Below are positions 20,711-29,710 of a stretch of DNA of 64,000 nucleotides, piece after piece. The stretch is from Gammaproteobacteria bacterium. Its GTDB lineage: Bacteria > Pseudomonadota > Gammaproteobacteria > Ga0077536. Made by a program: the position numbers and the translations under genes. The stretch is taken from NCBI GenBank assembly GCA_009692265.1, contig SHZM01000002.1, forward strand, positions 1 to 64,000. The letters run 5' to 3'. The stretch's first letter is position 1, and each line of letters starts with the position of its first letter. Below the pieces are notes generated by a model. It worked only from the letters and a program-made list of their open reading frames with translations, made no database searches and was not told where the DNA came from.

Positions 20711-22006
20711 ATGTTCGCGATCAGACGATTGTCTAGCGCCGAGCCAAATTTCGATGATTCTCTCAAGCGCCTGCTCGCCATGGACGCTGGTGCGGGAGCT
20801 TCAGTGCGGCGCGTAGTCGAGGAGATTATCGCGGATGTTCGCGAGCGCGGTGACATTGCATTGCTGGAGTATACGAACCGCTTCGATCGACGTGCAGTGA
20901 CGTCCGCCGCGCTGTTGGAGATTACGGACTTCGCTGCCTACCCGAGTCGAATCGACGCACAAGTCGAATTCGCTTTGCGCGCTGCCGCGACTCGGATTCG
21001 TGATTATCACGAGCATCAGAAGCAGAATTCTTGGCGGTACACCGATGCCCACGGGACTATTCTCGGTCAACTTTTAACTCCGCTTGAAACAGTGGGTGTG
21101 TATGTGCCAGGGGGAAAAGCCGCTTATCCCTCCTCGGTATTGATGAATGTGTTACCCGCCAAGGTTGCCGGCGTGGAGCAAATCGTCATGGTAGTGCCGG
21201 CACCCGGTGGCATTGTTGAGCCAGTGGTGCTTGCCGCAGCGGCGATCGCGCAGGTTGATCGGGTATTTTCTATCGGTGGAGCGCAGGCGATTGCCGCGCT
21301 CGCTTACGGCACGGCTACGATTCCGGCAGTGGATAAAATTGTCGGGCCCGGAAACAGTTATGTCGCTAGTGCCAAGGCGCAGGTCTTCGGCAAGGTCGGT
21401 ATCGATATGATCGCGGGTCCGTCTGAAATCCTCATCATCTGCGACGGCGCAACCGATCCTGACTGGATCGCGATGGATTTATTCGCTCAAGCTGAGCACG
21501 ATGAAGAAGCACAGGCCATTCTTGTCGCGACTAAACCCGCCTTTCTTGATACCGTTGCGACAAGTATCGAACGTCTGCTCCCGAGTCTCGAGCGCGCGCC
21601 GATAGTCGCGCAGTCCTTGGCGGCCCGAGGGGCTTTTATCCTCGTGCGCGATCTGCAAGAAGCGGCCGCGGTTGCAAACCGTGTCGCCCCTGAACACTTG
21701 GAATTATCGATCGCCGATCCCGAAGCGCTTCTTCCGCATATTCGGCATGCCGGCGCGATCTTCATGGGTCGCTTTACCCCGGAGGCGCTCGGTGATTACT
21801 GTGCCGGCCCAAACCATGTTTTACCGACGGCTGGTGCGGCGCGGTTCTCGTCACCCCTTGGGGTCTATGATTTCCAGAAACGGACCTCGCTGATAGGGTG
21901 CTCAGTGGCGGGAGCGAGCGCGCTGTCGGCGTTAGCGAGCACGCTTGCCCGCGAAGAAGGCCTGACCGCTCATGCGCGCTCGGCGGAGTATCGTCGGAGC
22001 TTATAA
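20711..22006 (+). CDS. hisD: Histidinol dehydrogenase HisD
   Basis: 431 residues, standard length. Motifs include [15 protein letters not shown], the [18 protein letters not shown] stretch, [11 protein letters not shown] with zinc and catalytic residues, and VAPEHLEL plus GPNHVLPT near the end. It oxidises L-histidinol to histidine in two NAD-dependent steps. It is 14 bases after hisG in the same operon. The hisC gene that often follows is not present: 246 bases without a recognisable gene lead to petA. Confidence 0.98.
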   Translation: MFAIRRLSSAEPNFDDSLKRLLAMDAGAGASVRRVVEEIIADVRERGDIALLEYTNRFDRRAVTSAALLEITDFAAYPSRIDAQVEFALRAAATRIRDYHEHQKQNSWRYTDAHGTILGQLLTPLETVGVYVPGGKAAYPSSVLMNVLPAKVAGVEQIVMVVPAPGGIVEPVVLAAAAIAQVDRVFSIGGAQAIAALAYGTATIPAVDKIVGPGNSYVASAKAQVFGKVGIDMIAGPSEILIICDGATDPDWIAMDLFAQAEHDEEAQAILVATKPAFLDTVATSIERLLPSLERAPIVAQSLAARGAFILVRDLQEAAAVANRVAPEHLELSIADPEALLPHIRHAGAIFMGRFTPEALGDYCAGPNHVLPTAGAARFSSPLGVYDFQKRTSLIGCSVAGASALSALASTLAREEGLTAHARSAEYRRSL

Positions 22007-22066
22007 CTAGCAAGTGGAACAAAGCGTTTTACGCCTTATCCCCTGGGACGAGGCTAGGATTATCGA

Positions 22067-22075
22067 TGGTATACT
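22067..22075 (+). promoter_or_regulatory. Extended -10 promoter upstream of petABC
   Basis: TGGTATACT is a near-consensus extended -10 element (TGn plus TATACT at 22070-22075). No good -35 lies 17 bases upstream, as is common for extended -10 promoters. The transcript would carry a leader of about 170 bases before petA. Within 22007-22252 I see no convincing gene. Confidence 0.4.
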
Positions 22076-22252
22076 CGCGCGGCTTGCGGGCTTATCGCAC
22101 GAGACTTTCTCGAAGACAATGAGGTCCAAAGCAAAAGGCGCGAAGAGTCGCTGCCTGCGCAAGATGCTGTGGGGGAGCACCTACGCACTGACGCCGAGCA
22201 ATCGGCCGCGATACTTTATGCCCCAATGAAATCAGTAGGAGAGCCTGAGTTT

Positions 22253-22852
22253 ATGAGCGATAACACAGTCGATCCCGGCAGACGCCGATTTTTAACTGGC
22301 ACCGCGACCGTTATTGGCGGCATAGGTGCAAGTTTCGCGGCCGTGCCATTCGTCGCGTCGTTTCAGCCAAGTGCGCGCGCGAAAGCCATTGGCGCACCGG
22401 TTGAAGTGGACATTGGTAAGCTCGAGCCTGGGCAACGAATCATCCAGAAGTGGCGTGGTAAACCGGTGTGGATCCTGCGTCGCACGCCGGAAATGATCGA
22501 GAGCCTGAAAAGCTTTGACACCGGTATCCTCCGTGATCCCGAATCCGATAAGTCCGCGCAACCCAAGTATGCCAAAAACAGCTGGCGCTCCGAAAATCCG
22601 GAATATCTAGTACTGGTAGGGGTATGTACCCACCTTGGGTGTTCTCCCACTTTTGTGCCGGAGCCCGGTGCGGCCGGAATGGGTTCACCCTGGAACGGTG
22701 GTTTCTTTTGTCCCTGTCACGGCTCGAAGTTTGATCTTGCCGGTCGGGTCTTCGCCGGTGTTCCAGCGCCTGCTAACCTCGAAGTTCCGCCGTATCAATT
22801 TTTGACGGAAACGCGCATGAAGATCGGAGCTGATAAGGAGAACGCGACATGA
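22253..22852 (+). CDS. petA: Ubiquinol-cytochrome c reductase Rieske iron-sulfur subunit
   Basis: 199 residues from the ATG at 22253 (AGGAG upstream). Upstream in-frame codons carry no homology. The N-terminus has a twin-arginine-like GRRRFLTG followed by a hydrophobic anchor helix. The 2Fe-2S ligands are in CTHLGC and CPCHGS, each giving one Cys and one His plus the disulfide cysteines, and GPAPANLEVP-like VPAPANLEVP follows. It transfers electrons from ubiquinol to cytochrome c1 on the periplasmic side. It overlaps petB by four bases (ATGA). Confidence 0.97.
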   Translation: MSDNTVDPGRRRFLTGTATVIGGIGASFAAVPFVASFQPSARAKAIGAPVEVDIGKLEPGQRIIQKWRGKPVWILRRTPEMIESLKSFDTGILRDPESDKSAQPKYAKNSWRSENPEYLVLVGVCTHLGCSPTFVPEPGAAGMGSPWNGGFFCPCHGSKFDLAGRVFAGVPAPANLEVPPYQFLTETRMKIGADKENAT

Positions 22853-24102
22853 ACGCGATAATTCGCCAGCTCACCGGTTTACGCGATTGGGTGGACGAGC
22901 GATTCCCCTTGACGAAATGGTGGAACGATCACCTAGGGCAATATTACGCGCCGAAAAATTTCAATTTCTGGTACTTCTTCGGTGCGCTTTCCCTGGTCGT
23001 TTTCGGACTGCAAATCGTGACTGGTATTTGGCTCGTCATGAGCTACAAGCCTGATGCCGACATGGCGTTCGCATCCGTCGAATACATCATGCGGGACGTC
23101 GATTGGGGCTGGCTGATCCGCTACTTGCATTCGACCGGGGCGTCCGCATTTTTCATCGTAATATACCTGCACATGTTTCGCGCGCTTTTATACGGCTCGT
23201 ATCGCAAGCCACGTGAGTTGTTGTGGATACTAGGAATGTTGCTGTACTTAAGCCTGATGGCAGAAGCCTTCACGGGGTACTTGCTTCCCTGGGGTCAAAT
23301 GTCATTTTGGGGCGCGCAGGTCATTATTTCGCTGTTCGGCGCAATCCCCTTCGTCGGCGAAGGCTTATCCACCCTGATTCGAGGAGATTACGTAGTCTCT
23401 GATATCACTTTGAATCGATTCTTCTCATTGCACGTCGTCGCGTTACCGCTGGCGCTTGTGGGGCTGGTCTTTTTTCACATCATCGCGCTGCATGAGGTTG
23501 GGTCGAATAACCCCGACGGCATCGAGATAAAGAAACACAAGGACGCCAATGGAAAGCCGCTAGACGGGATCCCCTTTCACCCGTATTACACATTGAAAGA
23601 TTCGGTGGGCATTGTAGTGTTCTTGATGTTGTTTTCTGTTGCGGTATTTTTTGCGCCGGAAATGGGCGGCTATTTCCTGGAAGCTAACAACTTCATCCCC
23701 GCCGACTCCATGAAGACCCCGGAACATATTGCGCCAGTGTGGTATTTCACGCCGTTCTACTCGATCTTGCGGGCGAACACGGTAAATTTTCTATGGCTAG
23801 ATGCCAAGCTATGGGGCGTGATTTTCATGGGGATGGGCGTGATGATCCTCTTCCTGCTACCGTGGCTGGATCGCAGTCCAGTTAAATCGATTCGATATCG
23901 CGGCGTCTTATACAAATCCGCGCTAGGCATATTTGTCGTGTCGTTTTTAATTTTAGGGTATTTAGGGGTCTTGCCGGTAACTGAGATGCGCACGGCCGTC
24001 GCCCAGATCTGTACGGTCCTCTATTTCTTGTTTTTCTTGCTGATGCCTATCTACACGAAACTCGATAAAACTAAACCCGTACCTGACAGGGTGACCATGT
24101 GA
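22849..24102 (+). CDS. petB: Cytochrome b subunit of the bc1 complex
   Basis: 417 residues, a full-length eight-helix cytochrome b. Haem-ligand histidine pairs are seen in LHSTGASAFFIVIYLHMFR (helix B) and SLHVVALPLALVGLVFFHI (helix D). The Qo-site PEWY motif reads PVWY here (APVWYFTPFYSILR), a substitution also known in some proteobacteria. It overlaps petA upstream and petC downstream by four bases each, indicating tight translational coupling. Inner membrane. Confidence 0.97.
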   Translation: MNAIIRQLTGLRDWVDERFPLTKWWNDHLGQYYAPKNFNFWYFFGALSLVVFGLQIVTGIWLVMSYKPDADMAFASVEYIMRDVDWGWLIRYLHSTGASAFFIVIYLHMFRALLYGSYRKPRELLWILGMLLYLSLMAEAFTGYLLPWGQMSFWGAQVIISLFGAIPFVGEGLSTLIRGDYVVSDITLNRFFSLHVVALPLALVGLVFFHIIALHEVGSNNPDGIEIKKHKDANGKPLDGIPFHPYYTLKDSVGIVVFLMLFSVAVFFAPEMGGYFLEANNFIPADSMKTPEHIAPVWYFTPFYSILRANTVNFLWLDAKLWGVIFMGMGVMILFLLPWLDRSPVKSIRYRGVLYKSALGIFVVSFLILGYLGVLPVTEMRTAVAQICTVLYFLFFLLMPIYTKLDKTKPVPDRVTM

Positions 24103-24845
24103 TGCACCGACTTCTCCTTGCTGCGATTATTGGAGTTTTAGCGCCGTTATCGTTCGCAAATACGCCTGGAGCACCGGAACTCCTCAACGCGAATGTAGAT
24201 TTGAGCGACCAGGCTGGTTTGCAAAACGGCGCGAAGCTCTTTGTGAATTACTGCGTGAGCTGCCACTCGGCATCTTTCATGCGGTATAACCGCATCGCAG
24301 CCGACCTTGGCATTCCCGAGGACAAGGTCGCGCAGAGCATGATGTTCACGACCGACAAAATCGGCGACACCATGACAGTTGCAATGAAGCGGGAAGATGC
24401 TGAAACCTGGTTTGGCATCCCGCCACCGGATCTGTCGGTCATTGCGCGCGCGCGCGGGGCCGACTGGATTTATAGCTTCCTTCAAGGATTTTACATCGAC
24501 GAGTCGCGGCCGACCGGCATGAACAACTTATATCTGCCGGGCGCGGCGATGCCACATGTGTTGTGGGAGCTTCAAGGCCTAAAGCAGCCTGTCTTCCATA
24601 CCCAGACCGATGAACTCGGAAAAGATAGGCAAGTCATCTCGCATTTGGAGCAGGCGACCCCAGGATTACTGACGGAGGTTGATTACAAGAAAAATCTACG
24701 CGATCTGGTTTCATTTTTAGTGTATCTCGGCGAGCCGGCGAAATTAGTCCGTTATCGTGTCGGGGTTTGGGTGCTACTTTTTCTATCGGTCTTATTGGTC
24801 GCCGTTTACCTCTTAAAGCGTGAGTACTGGAAAGACGTACACTAA
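24099..24845 (+). CDS. petC: Cytochrome c1
   Basis: 248 residues: a cleavable signal (LLLAAIIGVLAPLSFA), the haem c site CVSCH in NYCVSCHSASFMRYN, the likely axial Met in LPGAAMPHVLW, and a C-terminal membrane anchor (VGVWVLLFLSVLLVAVYLLKREYWKDVH region). It accepts electrons from the Rieske protein and passes them to a soluble cytochrome c. Third gene of petABC. The sspA start follows by one base. Confidence 0.97.
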   Translation: MMHRLLLAAIIGVLAPLSFANTPGAPELLNANVDLSDQAGLQNGAKLFVNYCVSCHSASFMRYNRIAADLGIPEDKVAQSMMFTTDKIGDTMTVAMKREDAETWFGIPPPDLSVIARARGADWIYSFLQGFYIDESRPTGMNNLYLPGAAMPHVLWELQGLKQPVFHTQTDELGKDRQVISHLEQATPGLLTEVDYKKNLRDLVSFLVYLGEPAKLVRYRVGVWVLLFLSVLLVAVYLLKREYWKDVH

Positions 24846-24846
24846 G

Positions 24847-25479
24847 ATGGCGGGAGTCGTTAATCGACGCTCGATCATGACGCTTTACGCCGAAGCGAGC
24901 GACCCGATTGGACACAGCGTACGAATTGTTCTTGCCGAAAAAGATATTGATGCCGAAGTTATCTTCGTTACCCACGAATCCAAACCAGAAGAGTTAAACG
25001 ACTTAAATCCTTATCGCGGGCTCCTAACGCTGATCGATCGCGACTTAGTGATCTACGAACCGGCGATCATGATGGAGTATCTCGATGAACGGTACCCGCA
25101 TCCACCCCTGATGCCGGTTGACCCAGTATCGCGCGCGAATATCCGCCAAATCCGTTACCGCGTTACTCGTGATCTGTACGGGCTCATTGAGAAATTGCAC
25201 AGCGAAAACGTCGAGGTTCGGGACGCCGCCTGTCGAGAACTGCGAGATGACTTACTTGCCATCACGCCTATCTTCTCGCGTCACCAGTATTTACTCTCCG
25301 ACGAATACTCATTAGCTGACTGCTGTTTAGTGCCATTACTGTGGCGGCTTAATCGCTACGGCGTGAAATTGGCGTCGCAAGCGAAGCCGCTGCTAAAGTA
25401 CGCCGAGAATCTATTCAACCGGGAAGCCTTCAAGGTCAGTTTGTCACCCGCTGAGCGTGACATGCATCGTTTAACCTAG
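24847..25479 (+). CDS. sspA: Stringent starvation protein A (SspA)
   Basis: 210 residues from the ATG at 24847. The N-terminus (AGVVNRRSIMTLYAE) aligns with E. coli SspA. GST-like fold, with DLNPYRGLLTLIDRDLVIYE and the surface ERYPHPPLMP motif needed for RNA polymerase binding. It lacks GST activity in characterised members and remodels RNAP-promoter complexes in stationary phase. It follows petC by one base. Its last codons are odd: the family end is AERDMHRL, and the TAG stop at 25477-25479 lies inside the left terminal repeat of the inserted element that follows. Confidence 0.95.
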   Translation: MAGVVNRRSIMTLYAEASDPIGHSVRIVLAEKDIDAEVIFVTHESKPEELNDLNPYRGLLTLIDRDLVIYEPAIMMEYLDERYPHPPLMPVDPVSRANIRQIRYRVTRDLYGLIEKLHSENVEVRDAACRELRDDLLAITPIFSRHQYLLSDEYSLADCCLVPLLWRLNRYGVKLASQAKPLLKYAENLFNREAFKVSLSPAERDMHRLT

Positions 25480-25712
25480 AAACGGCAGTTGACCGCTAAA
25501 CATGGTTATAAAGTAGTTGGCGAGCCTAACGATTACGATTCAAGTTGGCTTCACCTTGCGGGTGAGGGTCGCCACGCTGTGTGGAGCGCGTCCGCTGGCG
25601 CGAACCGCGGCGTTGCAACTCGGAGGAGGTGCTCTCGCTATTCCTCCTCATCGCGCCTTCCCCTGCACTCCACCGAACACACTCCACACGCCGTTCAGCT
25701 GCCGTTTCTAGG
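25475..25712. mobile_element. MITE-like 238-bp element with terminal inverted repeats
   Basis: The left end (25475-25494, beginning CCTAGAAACGGC) and right end (25693-25712, ending GCCGTTTCTAGG) are 20-base inverted repeats matching at 18 positions. TTAA lies immediately outside both ends (25471-25474 and 25713-25716), either a 4-base target duplication or part of the repeat. No transposase is encoded. The interior has further self-complementary stretches (TGTGGAG/CTCCACA, GGAGGA/TCCTCC). It separates sspA and sspB, which normally adjoin. The left end recurs alone at 29711-29758. I do not recognise a named family. Confidence 0.65.
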
Positions 25713-25721
25713 TTAATAGCC

Positions 25722-26162
25722 ATGCAGAAGCCACCGATGACAACGACGAAGCCGTATTTTTTACGCGCAGTCTACGAATGGATCATTGATAACAACTGCA
25801 CGCCGCACGCTCTCGTGGACACTTCGCTTGGTTCGTGCACTGTTCCGCAGCAATTCGTTAAAGACGGAGTGATTGTTCTAAACATTTCGCCGAGCGCAGT
25901 GCGCGATTTTTCGATCACTTCCGAGTACGTGAGTTTCGGTGCGCGATTTAGTGGCGTTGCGCAGGAGGTTTTTGTGCCGGTGCGCTGCGTGCGCGCGCTC
26001 TATGCGAAAGAGAATGGGCAAGGTTTGGCGTTCGATGATTCCCCCGAGTTAGGCGCTACTACCCCGCCTGAAACGCCGGTCTCGCCTACGCCCGAGGTGG
26101 CTACCCAACGAAGTGATGGGACTAGGAGACCCAAATCACCGCAGCTCACTATCGTAAAGTAA
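25722..26162 (+). CDS. sspB: ClpXP protease specificity-enhancing factor SspB
   Basis: 146 residues from the ATG at 25722, with a possible second start at 25737. The folded domain shows PYFLRAVYEWIIDNNCTPHAL, DGVIVLNISPSAVRDF and VSFGARFSG, all SspB signatures. A Pro/Thr-rich linker of about 40 residues leads to the C-terminal LTIVK, the ClpX-docking tail. SspB delivers ssrA-tagged and other substrates to ClpXP. It is normally directly behind sspA. Here the MITE-like element intervenes, and the only ribosome-site-like AGG upstream lies in that element's right terminal repeat. Confidence 0.95.
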   Translation: MQKPPMTTTKPYFLRAVYEWIIDNNCTPHALVDTSLGSCTVPQQFVKDGVIVLNISPSAVRDFSITSEYVSFGARFSGVAQEVFVPVRCVRALYAKENGQGLAFDDSPELGATTPPETPVSPTPEVATQRSDGTRRPKSPQLTIVK

Positions 26163-26176
26163 TCGGAGTTTGTTCT

Positions 26177-26767
26177 TTACTTAGAACTCTCGAAGAGCTT
26201 TACCACTTTCGTGATTCCGCCCACGGTTGCAACTGATGCAGCCACGGCGTCTCCCGTCGAGGAATCAAATAGGCCCATTAAGTAGACTACGCCGGATTCG
26301 GTCACCACTTTTACGTCGGCCGCCGAGACATCCTTTATCGACACTAGCTTCGCTTTCACTTTCGTTGTGAGCAAGGCGTCATTCGCACGCGCCCCCGCGG
26401 TAGTGGGATTCGCAATCGCGATTTCATTGAAAACATGCAGAACTTTCGCAATCCGCGAGACATATTCTACAGCCCTTGTTCTAAGCACCTCTGTAGGTGC
26501 CTCGCCTGTTAGTAAGACCCGCTGGTTATAGCTCGTCACACTTATATGCGTTTGTTCTGCTAATTCGCCGTCGGCTTCAAAGAAGTCATAGGCTTTAGTT
26601 TCAATAGCCTGATCTTCAATCACGGTTCCGGTGGTACGTTTATCGCTAGTGATAAACGCACCGGTGGCTGCGCTCCCGGCAATTATCGGTGCGCAACCGA
26701 GCAGGCATATCGCAAGTATTGTGATTGTCGAGAAGATTACTACGGCTTTTGACAAAATAGTTATCAC
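26177..26767 (-). CDS. dolP: DolP-like outer-membrane lipoprotein with two BON domains
   Basis: 196 residues from a GTG at 26767 that has GGGGAG upstream and overlaps the diaA stop (GTGA). Longer in-frame starts lie inside diaA. A lipoprotein signal ends in LLGC with Cys25 as the lipidated residue. Two BON domains follow, roughly 50-115 and 125-195, with the Val-Leu-Leu-Thr-Gly-Glu and Val-Val-Tyr-Leu-Met-Gly turns. E. coli DolP (YraP) binds anionic phospholipid at division sites and supports envelope integrity. Position downstream of lpoA-yraN-diaA agrees. It converges with sspB, with 14 bases between the stops. Confidence 0.92.
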   Translation of the reverse strand: MITILSKAVVIFSTITILAICLLGCAPIIAGSAATGAFITSDKRTTGTVIEDQAIETKAYDFFEADGELAEQTHISVTSYNQRVLLTGEAPTEVLRTRAVEYVSRIAKVLHVFNEIAIANPTTAGARANDALLTTKVKAKLVSIKDVSAADVKVVTESGVVYLMGLFDSSTGDAVAASVATVGGITKVVKLFESSK

Positions 26768-27375
26768 TTTGACTCCCCAATTATTTCGCGATCTAAGAGA
26801 TCGCATAAGCAATGAATAACGGTTAAGTGGATTTCCTGAATACGCGCAGTCGAGTCACTCGGAACGCGAATTTCGATATCCCCTGCATTTAGGTTAGATG
26901 CCGCTGGTCCACCGTCTCGTCCGGAAACCAGAATCACCGACATTTTCTGTATGTGAGCGGCTTGGATGGCCTGGACAATATTCGGAGATTTTCCGCTGGT
27001 CGAAAACGCTAATAACACGTCATCAGCCCGACCCAGAGCTCGGATTTGCTTTGCGAATACCTGCGAAAAGTCGTAATCGTTCGCGATCGACGTAAGCGTA
27101 GAGGCGTCGGTAGTCAACGAAAACGCGGCAAGGCCGTCACGGTCTTGCTCGAAGCGATTCAGGAGCTCTGAAGAGAAATGCTGCGCGTCCGCCGCCGACC
27201 CACCATTTCCGCACGCCAATATTTTGTTGCCAAAGCGAATAGTCGAGATCACTCGTTGCGCCGCAAGAACAACCACGAACTGAAGCTTAGAAGCACATTC
27301 GAGTTTTAGGGCGGCACCGTGCTCGAAAATATCTTTGACTCGTGCGCCTGGGGTCAACATCGCTGTGCTTATCAC
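26764..27375 (-). CDS. diaA: DnaA initiator-associating protein DiaA (SIS domain)
   Basis: 203 residues of a single SIS domain: GNKILACGNGGSAADAQHF and LLAFSTSGKSPNIVQAI are the sugar-phosphate-binding loops shared by DiaA and GmhA. Context (lpoA-yraN-diaA-dolP) favours DiaA, the tetrameric DnaA-binding stimulator of replication initiation, rather than sedoheptulose-7-phosphate isomerase. ATGs at 27375 and 27360 are both possible starts. It overlaps dolP by four bases. Confidence 0.88.
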   Translation of the reverse strand: MISTAMLTPGARVKDIFEHGAALKLECASKLQFVVVLAAQRVISTIRFGNKILACGNGGSAADAQHFSSELLNRFEQDRDGLAAFSLTTDASTLTSIANDYDFSQVFAKQIRALGRADDVLLAFSTSGKSPNIVQAIQAAHIQKMSVILVSGRDGGPAASNLNAGDIEIRVPSDSTARIQEIHLTVIHCLCDLLDREIIGESK

Positions 27376-27399
27376 GGTCCTGGCTATTGATGCAAAGCA

Positions 27400-27756
27400 T
27401 TATGCAGAAAAAGCACCTTTTATCCAGTCGAATTCGAGTGAGTTCTCTTGCCCGGTAATCCCGACTGCATCAAAACGACAGGCGCGTTGACGGAATCGCG
27501 GTTCACGTTGCAGAAACGTCTCTGCCGCACGAATGATTCAAAGTCGCTTTCGAGGTGTGATGGTTTCCAGAGGTGTGCCGAATTCAATTGATTCACGGTA
27601 TTTCACTTCAATGAAGGCCACGAACTCTCCATCTTCCATGATCAGATCAATCTCACCGAGCTTGCAATTGAAATTCCGCTGTAGTGCGCGCAGCCCTTTT
27701 CCAATAAGGAAGCGTTCCGCTATCAGCTCAAAATGTGAACCCTTCGCGCGATGCAT
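27400..27756 (-). pseudogene. yraN: YraN (UPF0102) with an in-frame TGA stop
   Basis: The frame from the ATG at 27756 encodes a typical YraN N-terminus: a HFELIAERFLIGKGL helix and the nuclease-like core GEIDLIMEDGEFVAFIEVKYR (Asp and Glu-x-Lys). It stops at a TGA (27538-27540) after ITPRKRL. Continuing in the same frame gives IIRAAETFLQREPRFRQRACRFDAVGI and IKGAFSA, ending at a TAA at 27400-27402, which is the normal YraN C-terminus. A single C-to-T change (CGA to TGA) would explain the break. Translation as written yields 72 of 118 residues. It lies between lpoA and diaA as in E. coli. The function of YraN is not established. Confidence 0.8.
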
Positions 27757-27765
27757 GGTTGCGAC

Positions 27766-29655
27766 CTAATCCGCAAGGTTCACGACAACACCATTTTGAT
27801 ATTTTGCCCAACTCAGCGTGCGCCGGATGCGTCCTGATCGATCAAGTGATAATCGCCCAGTCGACCCCATTGCAAGCATGCTGGGTTGACGAATCATTTC
27901 GGGGATCAAAGATATCAGCCGGTACGCGTCAACGCCAAAAGCATAGAAACGGTCATACTCCACCCCGCGACGCGGCCAACGACGCCTGATGGTGTCATGC
28001 ACAGAGCGATCAGTAATATCGAGTAACCAGGGCATTGTGCCAAACATAATTCCGTCCAGATCGTCGTCGTTGCGAATTCCTCCAGCTTCTGCAAATACAT
28101 GCGATGTAGAATAAATGGGCAGATGGTCAACACCAAAGTAACGGAACTGCGGAATTATTTGCCGAGCATCCATTGGCATCGCGATTAACATGATGGCGTC
28201 GAGATCAGCGCGTGCTCGCGCGACGAATGTTAATGGGCGATGCAAAATTCGGCGCAGCTCCGCTGCCCGCGCTTCGCTTTGCGCCAAGCTGAACGTACTA
28301 CGTACGGCTGATTTGTAGGCAGAGACCTCGTTCGTGTAGCGTGTCTCATCGACCACCACACCGCCAAGTTGTCCCCATTCAGTTTTAAATGCCGAACTGA
28401 TACGAGTTCCAAGAACGTTGGCAGGAATGATAATCGCCATGCGGCAATGACCATCACTCCATGCGCGCTTGGCAAGATCGGTTGCTTCATCTTCGGGCGA
28501 CAGACCGAATTGGGTAATGCGCACTGCAGGATTGTCGGCGACCACCGCGCCAGCGGTAGGTGGGACTGAATTGAGCGCGAGGATCGGAACGCTACGTTTG
28601 TCATACGCAATAAGGGTTTCCAGGCCTGGCTTATCTAATGGCCCTACAATTAACTGAGCGCCTTCGGCGACCGCTTGGTCGTACGCCTTACGTACTCCGT
28701 CGCCGCTCGCGGAATACACATTAATTGTGAGGCCGGAATTATTTTCAGCATACCGCAATGCCAAAAAGCCGTCCCGAATAGCTTCAGCATACGTCGCGAG
28801 ATCACCTTCTAGCGGCAAAAGTAGCGCGACTTGGCGAACTGGTGCACTGAGTTCTTCGGCATTCTCAATGATTTCCTCGATTAGGATCTCATTTGCCGGG
28901 TGGGTGGGAAATTGTAGTTGCCATGCAGTTAAAGCCGCAGCAAGCGCCGCTGGCTCAAGCTCCGATCGGCGTGTTTCGTCAAGTAATGCTAACCAGCCGG
29001 GTAGGTTTGGATTCCGTTGTTGATATTGTGGAAGTTCCGCCGTCGGTGGCGCAGCGCGCAGCGCAGCCCAAATTAAGTGTGTGAGTTCGGTACGGCGATT
29101 AGAAGGGAGTGGAAACAATTCCGAATTTAGAAGATTCGTTGCGGCCGCTGTATCGCGAGTGTTTAGTTGCGTTTTTCCTAAGGTACGAAGGTACAATCCC
29201 TTCTCGTATAAATCGAATCCTTCAATTGGTAAGCTGTTTAGTAGTGCTAACAGGAAGCTGTCGCTCGCACTGTCCCGCGCACTGGTCACAGCGCTAGCAA
29301 GGTTTTGTAGTGGCAGATCTTGCGTAGAAGAGCCCGGGTTATCGGTGAGAAGCAGTTGTGCGCGCTGCTGATCGCCGAGATCCCAATATACGAGTCCCGC
29401 TTTTAAACGATAGGTTGTCGACGCCTGCGCATCAACCGTTGTCGACAGCTCAGCGTACTGGCCCGCGGCACGAAGAAAATCCCCGCGAGCAATCGCGTCT
29501 TTCGCTTGTTGTTCTGGAGTCGCCACTGCCGGTACTGGCCGGAGTGCCGGTTGCGAAGCGCAGGCTGCGATAGTTAACGCGAAAAGAAAAGAATGTAATC
29601 GGAAATGCCTCTGCAATTTAACGAACGTAAGCGAAGAGGAGTAGAACGATTTCAT
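27766..29655 (-). CDS. lpoA: Penicillin-binding protein activator LpoA
   Basis: 629 residues. A lipoprotein signal ends in LTIAAC with Cys32 lipidated. The N-terminal half is helical and TPR-like (QQAKDAIARGDFLRAAGQYAEL, YRLKAGLVYWDLGD). The C-terminal half from about residue 275 is a periplasmic-binding-protein type I fold starting VRQVALLLPLEGDLATYAEAI. LpoA in the outer membrane reaches through peptidoglycan to activate PBP1A. It is first of the minus-strand block lpoA-yraN-diaA-dolP and divergent from rsmI, as in many gammaproteobacteria. No Shine-Dalgarno is obvious. Confidence 0.93.
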   Translation of the reverse strand: MKSFYSSSLTFVKLQRHFRLHSFLFALTIAACASQPALRPVPAVATPEQQAKDAIARGDFLRAAGQYAELSTTVDAQASTTYRLKAGLVYWDLGDQQRAQLLLTDNPGSSTQDLPLQNLASAVTSARDSASDSFLLALLNSLPIEGFDLYEKGLYLRTLGKTQLNTRDTAAATNLLNSELFPLPSNRRTELTHLIWAALRAAPPTAELPQYQQRNPNLPGWLALLDETRRSELEPAALAAALTAWQLQFPTHPANEILIEEIIENAEELSAPVRQVALLLPLEGDLATYAEAIRDGFLALRYAENNSGLTINVYSASGDGVRKAYDQAVAEGAQLIVGPLDKPGLETLIAYDKRSVPILALNSVPPTAGAVVADNPAVRITQFGLSPEDEATDLAKRAWSDGHCRMAIIIPANVLGTRISSAFKTEWGQLGGVVVDETRYTNEVSAYKSAVRSTFSLAQSEARAAELRRILHRPLTFVARARADLDAIMLIAMPMDARQIIPQFRYFGVDHLPIYSTSHVFAEAGGIRNDDDLDGIMFGTMPWLLDITDRSVHDTIRRRWPRRGVEYDRFYAFGVDAYRLISLIPEMIRQPSMLAMGSTGRLSLDRSGRIRRTLSWAKYQNGVVVNLAD

Positions 29656-29710
29656 TTATGTACACAGGATGACGGCGGTAAGCGGAAAAATCCACCAAAT
29701 TAGTTCAATC

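Noticed and set aside
22014..22229. Small open frame of 71 codons between hisD and petA
   Set aside because: No ribosome site, no family resemblance, and it runs across a likely promoter and into the petA leader.
25475..25712. Integron attC site
   Set aside because: A GCCTAAC occurs near 25525, but the matching GTTRRRY core, the short imperfect palindrome layout and an integrase are missing. The long terminal repeats fit a MITE better.
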